Shown here piece by piece: positions 43,946 through 51,968 of a DNA stretch of 64,000 nucleotides. Where the stretch lies: contig NC_009663.1 in the NCBI RefSeq assembly GCF_000010345.1, forward strand, positions 806,001 through 870,000, in the 5' to 3' direction. The DNA comes from Sulfurovum sp. NBC37-1 (GTDB lineage Bacteria > Campylobacterota > Campylobacteria > Campylobacterales > Sulfurovaceae). Every line of letters starts with the position of its first letter. The stretch's first letter is position 1. The position numbers and the translations under genes are program-made. Below the pieces are notes generated by a model. That model made no database searches. It saw only the letters and a list, made by a program, of their open reading frames with translations, and had not been told where the DNA came from.

Positions 43946-45120
43946 AAAATATACAGATTATCCTCAATGCCATTTTGTCTCAGGATGTTTTTGAATACAT
44001 TTTAATAAACCGTAAATACCACATAACCGACTTTTCTGAAGGTGTGGAAAGCTACATAGGGAAAAATGTACAAAGAGGGGATGAAATATATGATTACCTA
44101 CCTGAGATCGTCGGATATGAAGACAGGGTAGCTTCAGTTTTTGAGGATGCAAATAACAGGTATATCCTTGAAACTGTCTATAAGAACGATCACTACATCA
44201 ATATCCATCTTGAGCACTATAGTCACGATATCGTATTGATTCTTTTGCATAATACAACAGAGATTACTCTGTCCAAGCTGGAATTGCTACAATATAGTAA
44301 TGAAAATATTCTGCTTTACAATACGATTAAAAAGATCCTTGACAGTCAGAATAATCTACTGGTAGTGACCAGCAACAACAGGATAGAATATGCAAACAAG
44401 CAGTTCCTTGAATACTTCAGCATCCGGGACCTGTACCATCTCAAGGAAAGGGAAGCGTACAATTTTGCGCTGACTTCTCTTCCTGTAGAGAGTTTTGAGG
44501 AACTCTATGAATACGCTAAAGAAAAAGAAAGAACATTGATGGTGGGGAAAGACACTTTCCTTGTCAAGGCAACGCCTCTGGAAAAAGCATACAAGCTGTT
44601 TACTTTTTCCAAAGTTACACAACTCAATGAAGTAAACCAGACGCTGAAAAACAAAATCGATCATGATCCCCTGACAGGCCTATACAGAAAATCATTCTTT
44701 GACATAAAGCTTCATGAGAAGTTAGACGAAAGGAAAGAAGCAGTGCTAGCCATTATTGACATAGATGATTTTAAAAAGATCAACGATAACTATGGGCATT
44801 TGGTTGGGGACATGGTACTTCTGGAGTTTACCGATCTCATTCGAAAGAATATGCGTGCCAATGATCTTTTTGCCAGATGGGGAGGTGAAGAGTTTTTGAT
44901 ACTTTTTGAGTGTACAGATACAGGGAAGATCGTAAAAAAAATAGAGCAGATACGACAGATCATAGAGAAGCACCCGTTCAAGACGATTGGACACTTGACT
45001 GCAAGTTTCGGTCTTTCGACCTCTTTAAAAAATGATACGCTGGAATCTTTGCTTGAAAGGGCGGACAGTGCACTCTATATTGCTAAAAAAACAGGAAAGA
45101 ACAAACTGGTTGTTAAATGA
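43942..45120 (+). CDS. PAS-GGDEF diguanylate cyclase
   Basis: 392 residues, soluble. Two PAS-like regions (about 12-110 with FEYILINRKYHITDF, and 125-225 with NNLLVVTSNNRIEYANKQFL), a short coiled linker, then GGDEF domain: DHDPLTGLYRK, IDIDDFKKINDNYGH and active site GGEEF (314-318). The inhibitory I-site RAND (305-308) sits five residues before it, so product feedback is expected. Makes c-di-GMP. Translationally coupled to the small GTPase. Confidence 0.92.
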   Translation: MKNIQIILNAILSQDVFEYILINRKYHITDFSEGVESYIGKNVQRGDEIYDYLPEIVGYEDRVASVFEDANNRYILETVYKNDHYINIHLEHYSHDIVLILLHNTTEITLSKLELLQYSNENILLYNTIKKILDSQNNLLVVTSNNRIEYANKQFLEYFSIRDLYHLKEREAYNFALTSLPVESFEELYEYAKEKERTLMVGKDTFLVKATPLEKAYKLFTFSKVTQLNEVNQTLKNKIDHDPLTGLYRKSFFDIKLHEKLDERKEAVLAIIDIDDFKKINDNYGHLVGDMVLLEFTDLIRKNMRANDLFARWGGEEFLILFECTDTGKIVKKIEQIRQIIEKHPFKTIGHLTASFGLSTSLKNDTLESLLERADSALYIAKKTGKNKLVVK

Positions 45121-45142
45121 TATAGTGACGGGAGGATCCTAA

Positions 45143-47014
45143 ATGCACTTTTCCTATTATCTTGACCGTATTTCCAAATACGCAGGACTTATAGCAGCGG
45201 TTCTTGTTGTAGCGCTCTCTCTGCTGGTCGCTTACGATGCCGGGATGCGCTATCTTTTCTCTGCCGGTTCCATTGCCCTGCAGGAAGTGGAGTGGCATCT
45301 TTTCGATATTGTTTTCCTGCTGGGACTCTCCTATGCACTGAAACACGACAAGCATGTACGGGTGGACATCTTCTTTGAGCGCTATTCACATGATACCAAG
45401 GTGATCGTGCAGATACTTTCCATGTTACTGCTGGTCATTCCCTTCTCCCTCCTGTTCGTCTCCGATGCCTTCGATATGGCCTATCAGAGCTTTTTGCAGC
45501 ATGAAGTCTCGCCGGACCCGGGAGGTCTGGGCAGCCGATGGGTAATCAAAGCGGTACTGGTTCTCGCATTTGTTCTGCTCATTTTGCAGGCTGTCAGTGA
45601 AGTGCTTAAAGCCTACCATCAGCTGGAGAACAAAAGAAAACTATGGCGTATCCTTGGTATGGTGGCTCTGTTGGGAGCTATGGTCTATCTTGCCTGGTTC
45701 AACCGTATGGCATTCTGGTTCGACCCGGTCTTTTTGATGTTCGCACTGGCGCTTGTTCTGCTGCTTCTCGGTTTCCAGGTGGCTTTCGTCTTTGGCGGTG
45801 TGGCGCTCTTCTTTGCGCTGATCTCCGATGAGGTGGGGCTGCACGTACTTGAGATGCTGCCGTACCGTACCTATGGGATCATGGGGAACGTGACGTTGAT
45901 GGCAGTACCGCTCTTCATCCTGATGGGACTGATACTGGAAAAGTCAAAAATGGCAGAGAACCTGCTGAGCTCGATGGGAAAACTGTTTGGTTCCGTACGC
46001 GGCGGCTTGGTGATCTCCGTGGTCCTTGTGGGGGCGATACTTGCTGCGAGTACCGGTATCGTTGGGGCATCGGTGGTAATGATGAGTCTCATCGCTTTAC
46101 CGCTGATGCTGAAGCACAACTACTCCCCTGCGCTTGCTTCGGGGAGTATCGCCGCATCGGGAACATTGGGACAGCTGATACCGCCTTCGATCGTGCTCAT
46201 CGTCCTGGGTGACCAGATGCATCTGAGCGTGGGTGACCTGTTCAAGGCAGCCGTCGTTCCGGGTATTCTGCTGATTATTCTCTACATCCTGTACATCCTG
46301 GTCTTTGCTTTCTTCAAAAAGGAGGCTGCACCGGCCATCGTTTCGAATGAATCCTACGGAAAAGTAGCCAAAGCAGCCTTTAAAGCCATCCTCCCGCCGC
46401 TGCTGCTCATCGCGGCAGTACTCGGTTCCATCTTTGCAGGTATCGCTTCGCCTACGGAATCCGCAGCCATCGGTGTGCTGGGTGCCTTTGCACTGGCAGC
46501 CTATAACCGTGTGCTAGATTTCGAGCTGGTGCGCTATGCGGCTGTAGAAACGGTGAAGCTTACGGCAATGATTTTCATGATCCTCATCGGTGCAACGGCT
46601 TTTTCTCTGGTCTTCAATGAACTGGGCGGTGGTGATATGGCGCTGCAGTTCTTTACTGGCGATATCGGTGACAAATGGACCTTCATCCTCATTGCGATGC
46701 TGGTGATCTTCCTACTGGGTTTTTTCATCGATTTTATCGAGATCGCTTTCGTGGTCGTGCCGATACTGGTACCGATCGTGGCAAGTTTCGGCATAGACCC
46801 TGTCTGGTTCGCTATTCTCATCGCGATGAACCTGCAGGCATCCTTCCTGACCCCGCCGTTCGGTTTCGCGCTCTTCTATCTCAAAGGTGCGGCCGGTGAT
46901 AAAGTAACGACAGGTGCCATCTACCGGGGTGTGATCCCATTCATCCTTCTACAGGTCGTAGCTCTGGGGATCATCGTGCTTTTTCCGGAATTGATCTATC
47001 TTTTGGGTAAATAG
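45143..47014 (+). CDS. dctQM: fused TRAP transporter small and large membrane subunits (DctQM)
   Basis: 623 residues. Residues 1-165 are a DctQ-type four-helix subunit (EVEWHLFDIVFLLGLSYALKHDKHVRVD); 190-623 are DctM (GNVTLMAVPLFILMGLILEKS, AAS-GTLGQLIPPSIVLI, ASPTESAAIGVLGAF, ASFLTPPFGFALFYLKG). Fusion of Q and M is common. No DctP-type binding protein is in the window, so the substrate is unknown. GGGAGGA precedes the start, 22 bp after the cyclase gene. Confidence 0.9.
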   Translation: MHFSYYLDRISKYAGLIAAVLVVALSLLVAYDAGMRYLFSAGSIALQEVEWHLFDIVFLLGLSYALKHDKHVRVDIFFERYSHDTKVIVQILSMLLLVIPFSLLFVSDAFDMAYQSFLQHEVSPDPGGLGSRWVIKAVLVLAFVLLILQAVSEVLKAYHQLENKRKLWRILGMVALLGAMVYLAWFNRMAFWFDPVFLMFALALVLLLLGFQVAFVFGGVALFFALISDEVGLHVLEMLPYRTYGIMGNVTLMAVPLFILMGLILEKSKMAENLLSSMGKLFGSVRGGLVISVVLVGAILAASTGIVGASVVMMSLIALPLMLKHNYSPALASGSIAASGTLGQLIPPSIVLIVLGDQMHLSVGDLFKAAVVPGILLIILYILYILVFAFFKKEAAPAIVSNESYGKVAKAAFKAILPPLLLIAAVLGSIFAGIASPTESAAIGVLGAFALAAYNRVLDFELVRYAAVETVKLTAMIFMILIGATAFSLVFNELGGGDMALQFFTGDIGDKWTFILIAMLVIFLLGFFIDFIEIAFVVVPILVPIVASFGIDPVWFAILIAMNLQASFLTPPFGFALFYLKGAAGDKVTTGAIYRGVIPFILLQVVALGIIVLFPELIYLLGK

Positions 47015-47017
47015 TGT

Positions 47018-47914
47018 TTAGATGAGGCAGGGCGCACTTTTTGGTATAACAAGATCGATGGCGGAAGGGATGATCTCAAAACGTATGGTACTTGAATGGT
47101 AGGGTTCGCCGTCGAGGTTGACGGGTATCTGGCTGTGGGCGCTGCTTTCCAGCCATGGGGTTTGAAGGTATTTGACGAACTCGCCGTTCATGGAAGGGTT
47201 CTGTATCTCCCATAGGACCTGCGGGATGTCGATGAGTTTGAACTGCATGATACTGACGACATCGAGCAGTCCATCGTTGATCATGGCGTGGGGAGCGAGC
47301 ATCTGCCCGCCACCTGCCTGCCTGCCGTTGCAGATGGCACCGACAAAGATGTTGTGAAGATCCAGTTCGTGGTAGGGAGTAACGATCTTGCTGCGATAAG
47401 GAACAAAATTGAGCGCTTTGAGTACACCTGTGAGGGTGTAGGCCCCTCCGCCAAGAAAGTTTTTTAATTCTACAGGAGTCTGTGCTGTAACCTGTGCACC
47501 GAAACCTGCCGTGGCCATATTGACGAAATGGTGTTCATTGGCCTGGGCGATATCGATAGAGGCTACATGTCCTTTTACGGCAAAATGCAGCGCTTCAAGG
47601 CAGGTGAGGGGAATGGTGCATGCTGTTGCGAAATCATTGGCAGTTCCCAAAGGCATGATGGCAAGGACGGGGCGTTTCTCTCTGGGCAGTTTTGCCAGGG
47701 CATCCACGGCTTCATTGACCGAACCGTCGCCGCCGCCTATGACAAAGCGGTCTGTACCGATTTCCACGGCTTCATTTAGAAAACGTGCTATATCACCGTA
47801 TTCGTAGGTGACACGGACATGCACATCTTCATATTCTGAACGAAAGACCGCTATGGCGGAGCGCACTTCCGGCAGCTGGGCTTTTTTCCCGTTGAGGACG
47901 ATAAAGACTTTCAT
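47018..47914 (-). CDS. YegS/DagK-like lipid kinase
   Basis: 298 residues of the diacylglycerol-kinase catalytic family: VIGGGDGSVNEAVDAL, MPLGTANDFATA, GFGAQV and C-terminal NLDGEPYHSSTIRFEI with the phosphate-binding DGE. Probably phosphorylates a membrane lipid such as diacylglycerol. Convergent with the TRAP gene. Confidence 0.85.
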   Translation of the reverse strand: MKVFIVLNGKKAQLPEVRSAIAVFRSEYEDVHVRVTYEYGDIARFLNEAVEIGTDRFVIGGGDGSVNEAVDALAKLPREKRPVLAIMPLGTANDFATACTIPLTCLEALHFAVKGHVASIDIAQANEHHFVNMATAGFGAQVTAQTPVELKNFLGGGAYTLTGVLKALNFVPYRSKIVTPYHELDLHNIFVGAICNGRQAGGGQMLAPHAMINDGLLDVVSIMQFKLIDIPQVLWEIQNPSMNGEFVKYLQTPWLESSAHSQIPVNLDGEPYHSSTIRFEIIPSAIDLVIPKSAPCLI

Positions 47915-47924
47915 CGTAACCCTT

Positions 47925-48410
47925 CTACGACTTCTTTTTATTCAGTTCGATGAGCGTCGTGATGACAGGCATGACCTTGTTGAGGCCGAATGCCGTTCCG
48001 TTGGTGAAGGAGTCCACGCTCTTTTTGACCTTGACCACACTCTCTTTGAATTCGGAGACATTCTGTTTGACATCATCGAGGTCTGTAGAGAGCTGCTCCC
48101 AGGCAAAGTCACGTATCTCTTCTATGGCTTGTGCTTCAGCCGTGTTCTCCTGTCTCGAAGAGATAAAGAAAAAGAGGGCGGCGACAGTAAGGTTGATACC
48201 AGAGAGTATGGCAGCAGCCTGCAGAGTGGTATATCTTTCTGCCAGGTAGAGATAGACAGTGACGTTGAGCAAAACAAGGCTCACCAGCACCGCCAGGAGT
48301 CCGAGTGTGATCCAGAAGGTCTGGCGGCTCTTTTTTTTCATCTCGAGGCGTAGCATTGCCTTTTCACTTTTGATCAGCAGTTTCATTTTTGCGTTGAAAT
48401 CTTCACTCAT
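47925..48410 (-). CDS. holin-like/DUF1469-type two-helix membrane protein
   Basis: 161 residues from MSEDFNAKMKLLIKSEKAML, chosen because AAAGGAACGG precedes it. Two membrane helices (about 32-56 and 64-84) separated by ERYTTLQ, then an amphipathic helical tail. This pattern fits the superfamily III holin-like / DUF1469 proteins of unknown role. It ends 10 bp before the lipid kinase gene. Confidence 0.6.
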   Translation of the reverse strand: MSEDFNAKMKLLIKSEKAMLRLEMKKKSRQTFWITLGLLAVLVSLVLLNVTVYLYLAERYTTLQAAAILSGINLTVAALFFFISSRQENTAEAQAIEEIRDFAWEQLSTDLDDVKQNVSEFKESVVKVKKSVDSFTNGTAFGLNKVMPVITTLIELNKKKS

Positions 48411-48420
48411 GTCCGTTCCT

Positions 48421-48744
48421 TTATTTTGATGAGAGGGCATGCCCGAAAGCGGTACCCAGTGCGAAGAGTACGATGGCCGAGGTGGGCGAAAGGTTTTCGT
48501 AATCTTTCCTGATGGTCTGCAGCAGGTCGTTGAAAACCTCTTTGGCATCGGTCTTCCCCTCCTCAATGCTCTCCATGATCTCTTTGGCTTTTTCCTCAGC
48601 TTCTTTCTGCTCTGCTTCCCTTGCCTTTTCAGCTTCAAGGGCCTCTGCCTTTTTTCTCTTTTCCTCTTCTTCTTTCTCTTTGCGAAGTGCTTCGACTTCT
48701 TTTCGGAGCATTTCAAGCTCCTGATGCATGGTCATTTTTGCCAT
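48421..48744 (-). CDS. coiled-coil protein with C-terminal membrane helix
   Basis: 107 residues from MAKMTMHQELEML (AAGGAA upstream). Residues 5-60 are a highly charged Glu/Lys/Ala coiled coil, then a small domain (DAKEVFNDLLQTIRKDYENL) and a C-terminal hydrophobic stretch (TSAIVLFALGTAFG). Starts 1 bp after the AI-2E transporter gene ends; unknown function. Confidence 0.65.
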   Translation of the reverse strand: MAKMTMHQELEMLRKEVEALRKEKEEEEKRKKAEALEAEKAREAEQKEAEEKAKEIMESIEEGKTDAKEVFNDLLQTIRKDYENLSPTSAIVLFALGTAFGHALSSK

Positions 48745-48745
48745 T

Positions 48746-49804
48746 TCATATTCCTTTGTTTTCAGTTTCGTAATCACTCAGAAGCAGTGCGATCCACTCT
48801 GTCTCCTGGTACTGTCCGAACAGATACTGTACTGTCATCGTCAACGGTACGGAAAGTATCATCCCCGCAGGGCCGAAGACCCATCCCCAGAAGGTCATGG
48901 AGAGGAAGATCACCAGTGCGGAAAGCCCCAGTCCCTTTCCCATAATCTTCGGTTCGAGGATGTTTCCGACCACCATGTTGATGATGACATACCAGAGCGC
49001 CACCCAGAGGGTTGTGCCTATGCCGTGGCTGATCAGGGCAAAGACAATCGCAGGGATGGCGGCAAGAATGGAACCGATGACAGGGATGAAGTTCAGCGCA
49101 AAGGCCAGTACAGCCCAGAGGTAGTAGTAGGGTATCTCGTAGTACCACAGTACAGTAAAAGCCCATACCGCCGTAAGCAGGCTGGTTTTGACCTTAATGC
49201 TGAAATAGGACTTGATCTTTTCGAGGAGTTCAAGCATGACGTTGCCGTCAACCTGATAGTCTTTGGCGATCTTCATCATTTTGTTATAGAAATAGGTCGA
49301 TTCCATGAGCATGAACGCCACCATGAAAAAGATGAGGAAGATATTGGAGAACTGTTCGTTCGCCTGTGCGGCAAGATTTTTCAGTATACCCGCGATATTG
49401 CTTTTTTCAAGCACAGCGTTGAGCTTGGCATCGTCGATATGTATGCCGTAATGGCCGAGCTGGGCGATGAATGCCTGCAGGCTTTGCATGAAGTTCGCTT
49501 TGATGCTCTGGTAGTTGGCGGCAAACTCCCCGGCCTGCTCCGCAACGTAGCCGCCGAGCAGAATAATGGGGAGGAGCGAGAGCAGAATGACGACAATCAG
49601 TGAGACAGGTTTGGGTATGTGTTTCGACTCGAGGCGTGTGAACAGCGGGGCCAGTATGATGGAAACGGCAACAGCTATCAGGAATGGTACGATGACTGCC
49701 GATGCCGCTTTCAGCAGAAAAATAGTGATGAGCATAGTCGCCGTCAGCAAAAAGAGCTGGTTGACAGGCCACATTCCCTGCGTATTGTTTTCGTTCATGG
49801 ACAT
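48746..49804 (-). CDS. AI-2E/PerM-family transporter
   Basis: 352 residues with about eight membrane helices in the AI-2E exporter family arrangement; conserved VPFLIAVAVSIILAPL, FMLMESTYFYNKM, NFIPVIGSILAAIPAI and GNILEPKIMGKGLGLSALVI. Members export small molecules or act as Na+/H+ antiporters; specificity unknown. First of a run with the coiled-coil and holin-like genes. A 13-codon upstream frame ends 2 bp before its start. Confidence 0.85.
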   Translation of the reverse strand: MSMNENNTQGMWPVNQLFLLTATMLITIFLLKAASAVIVPFLIAVAVSIILAPLFTRLESKHIPKPVSLIVVILLSLLPIILLGGYVAEQAGEFAANYQSIKANFMQSLQAFIAQLGHYGIHIDDAKLNAVLEKSNIAGILKNLAAQANEQFSNIFLIFFMVAFMLMESTYFYNKMMKIAKDYQVDGNVMLELLEKIKSYFSIKVKTSLLTAVWAFTVLWYYEIPYYYLWAVLAFALNFIPVIGSILAAIPAIVFALISHGIGTTLWVALWYVIINMVVGNILEPKIMGKGLGLSALVIFLSMTFWGWVFGPAGMILSVPLTMTVQYLFGQYQETEWIALLLSDYETENKGI

Positions 49805-49806
49805 GC

Positions 49807-49848
49807 TCAGGAGAGTATCTCTTTGATCTTGTCGGTATTGATATCCAT
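49807..49848 (-). CDS. 13-codon upstream mini-ORF
   Basis: MDINTDKIKEILS, preceded by GAAGAGGAAAAAG as a fair Shine-Dalgarno, ends 2 bp before the AI-2E transporter start (TGAGCATG). It may couple translation or be a leader peptide; it may also be the relic of a longer gene. Confidence 0.35.
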   Translation of the reverse strand: MDINTDKIKEILS

Positions 49849-50187
49849 CTTTTTCCTCTTCAGTCTAAGTGATTTGGATGATTATAGCATAAAGTAGTAT
49901 ATTGCTTTCTATCCGAAAATTAAAATTGACAGTACCGTGTGCCCATACTCACCATACCGAAAATGAAAGGTATCAATACGTTCCATAGAACAGAAAAGAA
50001 TGTAAATAGTACATATTCAAGTAGTAGCAGTTAAAGAAGATGATTACGTGAAACGGGCAGTCTTTTCTTCTATAAATTATCACTTTGGTCTATACACTGT
50101 GATCGATATGATAAACATATTTTTTAATGGAAATAGTATAAACATAAACAAGTATAATGGTTCAACATATTTTGGAGGAGAATCATT
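49849..50187 (+). promoter_or_regulatory. intergenic region with promoter for 50188
   Basis: No gene seen. TATAAT at 50153-50158 lies 30 bp before the ATG at 50188, and GGAGGAG (50174-50180) is its Shine-Dalgarno. The remaining AT-rich sequence shows no RNA gene. Confidence 0.5.
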
Positions 50188-51099
50188 ATGCGAAACATTA
50201 TTACAAAAGCGATACTGCCACTGTTTATCCTGGGTGCCGTATCGCTCTTCGGGGCGGACCATCCGCTCTACAAAAGTAAACCAACACTCACAGAGCAACT
50301 TCCGTACCCTAACTCTCTGATCGTTGCCTATTACGGAAGGCCTGGAGTGAAGGCGCTTGGAGTACTCGGTCAGCACCCGATCAGTGAGCTTAAACGTCTT
50401 GTCAGAAAAAAAGCGCAGGAGTATGAAAAGATCACGGGGAAACATGTCATCCCGGGATTTGATGTTATCTACGGTCTTGCTTCGGCAGAACCGGGTGCAC
50501 ATAAAGACTACATTATCCACCTCGGAAGCAAGAAACTGCAGCCCTATATCGAAGCGGCGGAGAAAGAGGGGTTCGTATTGTTCGTCGATATACAGCTTGG
50601 CAAGCATACACCACAGCAGGCAGTGAAGCATGTACTCAAGTATCTCAAATATCACAATGTGCATCTCGCGATCGATCCGGAATTTGAAGTAAGCAACCTC
50701 AATGTACGTCCGGGAAAAAAGATCGGGCATATCAAAGCGGAATGGGTCAACGAGGTACAGGCGATCATGGAAAAATACATGAAAGAAAACGGTATTACCG
50801 AAAAGAAGATACTGGTGGTACATATGTTCAGACACTCGATGGTGCAGGACAAGGTGAAAGTGAGATACTATGACAATGTCAAGCTTGTCATGAACCTGGA
50901 CGGCCACGGTTCTCCGAGACTGAAGATAGATATCTACAACGGTATCTATTCAAAGGCCTATGCAAAGAGGGTCGCAGGCGGTTTCAAACTCTTTTTCAAA
51001 GAAGACCATCCGATCATGACACCAAGACAGGTTATGGGTATGGAAAGTGTGCAGGGAGGAAGGGTCAAATATCCGCCTAAATATATTAATTATCAGTAA
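50188..51099 (+). CDS. exported protein of unknown function
   Basis: 303 residues with signal peptide (MRNIITKAILPLFILGAVSLFGAD). The sequence alternates strands and helices, with NSLIVAYYGRPGVKALGVLG, FDVIYGLASAEPG, GFVLFVDIQLGKHTP, LAIDPEFEV and KILVVHMFRHSM, which suggests a TIM-barrel-like periplasmic enzyme. Asp/Glu in DPEFEV and the DGHG motif might be catalytic. No family recognised. Confidence 0.65.
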   Translation: MRNIITKAILPLFILGAVSLFGADHPLYKSKPTLTEQLPYPNSLIVAYYGRPGVKALGVLGQHPISELKRLVRKKAQEYEKITGKHVIPGFDVIYGLASAEPGAHKDYIIHLGSKKLQPYIEAAEKEGFVLFVDIQLGKHTPQQAVKHVLKYLKYHNVHLAIDPEFEVSNLNVRPGKKIGHIKAEWVNEVQAIMEKYMKENGITEKKILVVHMFRHSMVQDKVKVRYYDNVKLVMNLDGHGSPRLKIDIYNGIYSKAYAKRVAGGFKLFFKEDHPIMTPRQVMGMESVQGGRVKYPPKYINYQ

Positions 51100-51135
51100 T
51101 ATGTTTTGTTTACTCATATGTAATTATAGAAGCAG

Positions 51136-51141
51136 TATAAT
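51136..51141 (+). promoter_or_regulatory. -10 element of the nuo cluster
   Basis: TATAAT 31 bp before the nuoA ATG, with no good -35, as is usual in Campylobacterota. No convincing Shine-Dalgarno precedes nuoA. Confidence 0.45.
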
Positions 51142-51172
51142 AGATTACAAATAAACTCTAAAAGTACATTTC

Positions 51173-51511
51173 ATGGAAACTTTTCTCCTCTATGCCGCCG
51201 GTGTCACGCTGGCGGTTTTTCTCCTCTATTTCATCGGTATCGCGCTGGCCCCCTATGCGCCGAGCAGTGTCAAGAACGACCATTTTGAGTGCGGGCTTCC
51301 CGCAAGTTCTTCCGTTCCCAAAAAGGCGAACTTCGGTTTCTTTGTCTATGCCATTATGTTCATTGTGGCCGATATGACGGGGCTTTTCTTTACACTTTTT
51401 GTCTATGCCGACAACAAACATGCCTCTCTGATCGCAGCGATATTCGCTTTGATCATGGCTCTGGCGATCACCGTTGCAATGAAGGAGCACCGATATGCTG
51501 AAAATTCTTGA
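51173..51511 (+). CDS. nuoA: NuoA, complex I membrane subunit
   Basis: 112 residues, three membrane helices, with the FECGLPASSS loop characteristic of NuoA near the quinone channel. First gene of an overlapping nuo cluster; it overlaps nuoB by 17 bp. Confidence 0.93.
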   Translation: METFLLYAAGVTLAVFLLYFIGIALAPYAPSSVKNDHFECGLPASSSVPKKANFGFFVYAIMFIVADMTGLFFTLFVYADNKHASLIAAIFALIMALAITVAMKEHRYAENS

Positions 51512-51968
51512 CTTTTTTGATTATGCGAAGAGTGAAAGCCTCTGGATGGCACATTTCTGTACGGGATGCTGTTCACTTGAAATGGCAGCTGCCATGGGGC
51601 CGAGGTATGACTGGGAACGTTACGGCTATATGCCTACACCCACACCCAGACAGGCGGATGTTCTGATGATCACCGGGCTGGTGAGCAAAAAGATCCTTCC
51701 CGCACTGCTTCGTACCTATGCGCAGATGCCCGAACCCAAATATGTGGTTGCACTGGGAGCCTGCTCCTTTGACGGAGGGCCCTACAACGATTCACTCTCT
51801 GTCATCAAGAATCCGACGGAGATACTGCCTGCGGATGTCTTCATCGCCGGCTGCCCTCCCAAACCCGAAGCGATCATAGAGGGGCTGGAGCAGGTCAAGC
51901 AGAAGATCAAGAACAAGGAACCCAGTGCGGCAAGTCAGGGCGGACTCTGGAAAGAGATGGAGTTTTAG
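51495..51968 (+). CDS. nuoB: NuoB, [4Fe-4S] N2-cluster subunit
   Basis: 157 residues. N2 ligands are present: CTGCCSLE (tandem Cys), GACSFDGG and GCPPKPEAI. It passes electrons to quinone from the peripheral chain. The N-terminal FDYAKSESLWMAHF is typical. Immediately precedes the nuoCD fusion. Confidence 0.95.
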   Translation: MLKILDFFDYAKSESLWMAHFCTGCCSLEMAAAMGPRYDWERYGYMPTPTPRQADVLMITGLVSKKILPALLRTYAQMPEPKYVVALGACSFDGGPYNDSLSVIKNPTEILPADVFIAGCPPKPEAIIEGLEQVKQKIKNKEPSAASQGGLWKEMEF

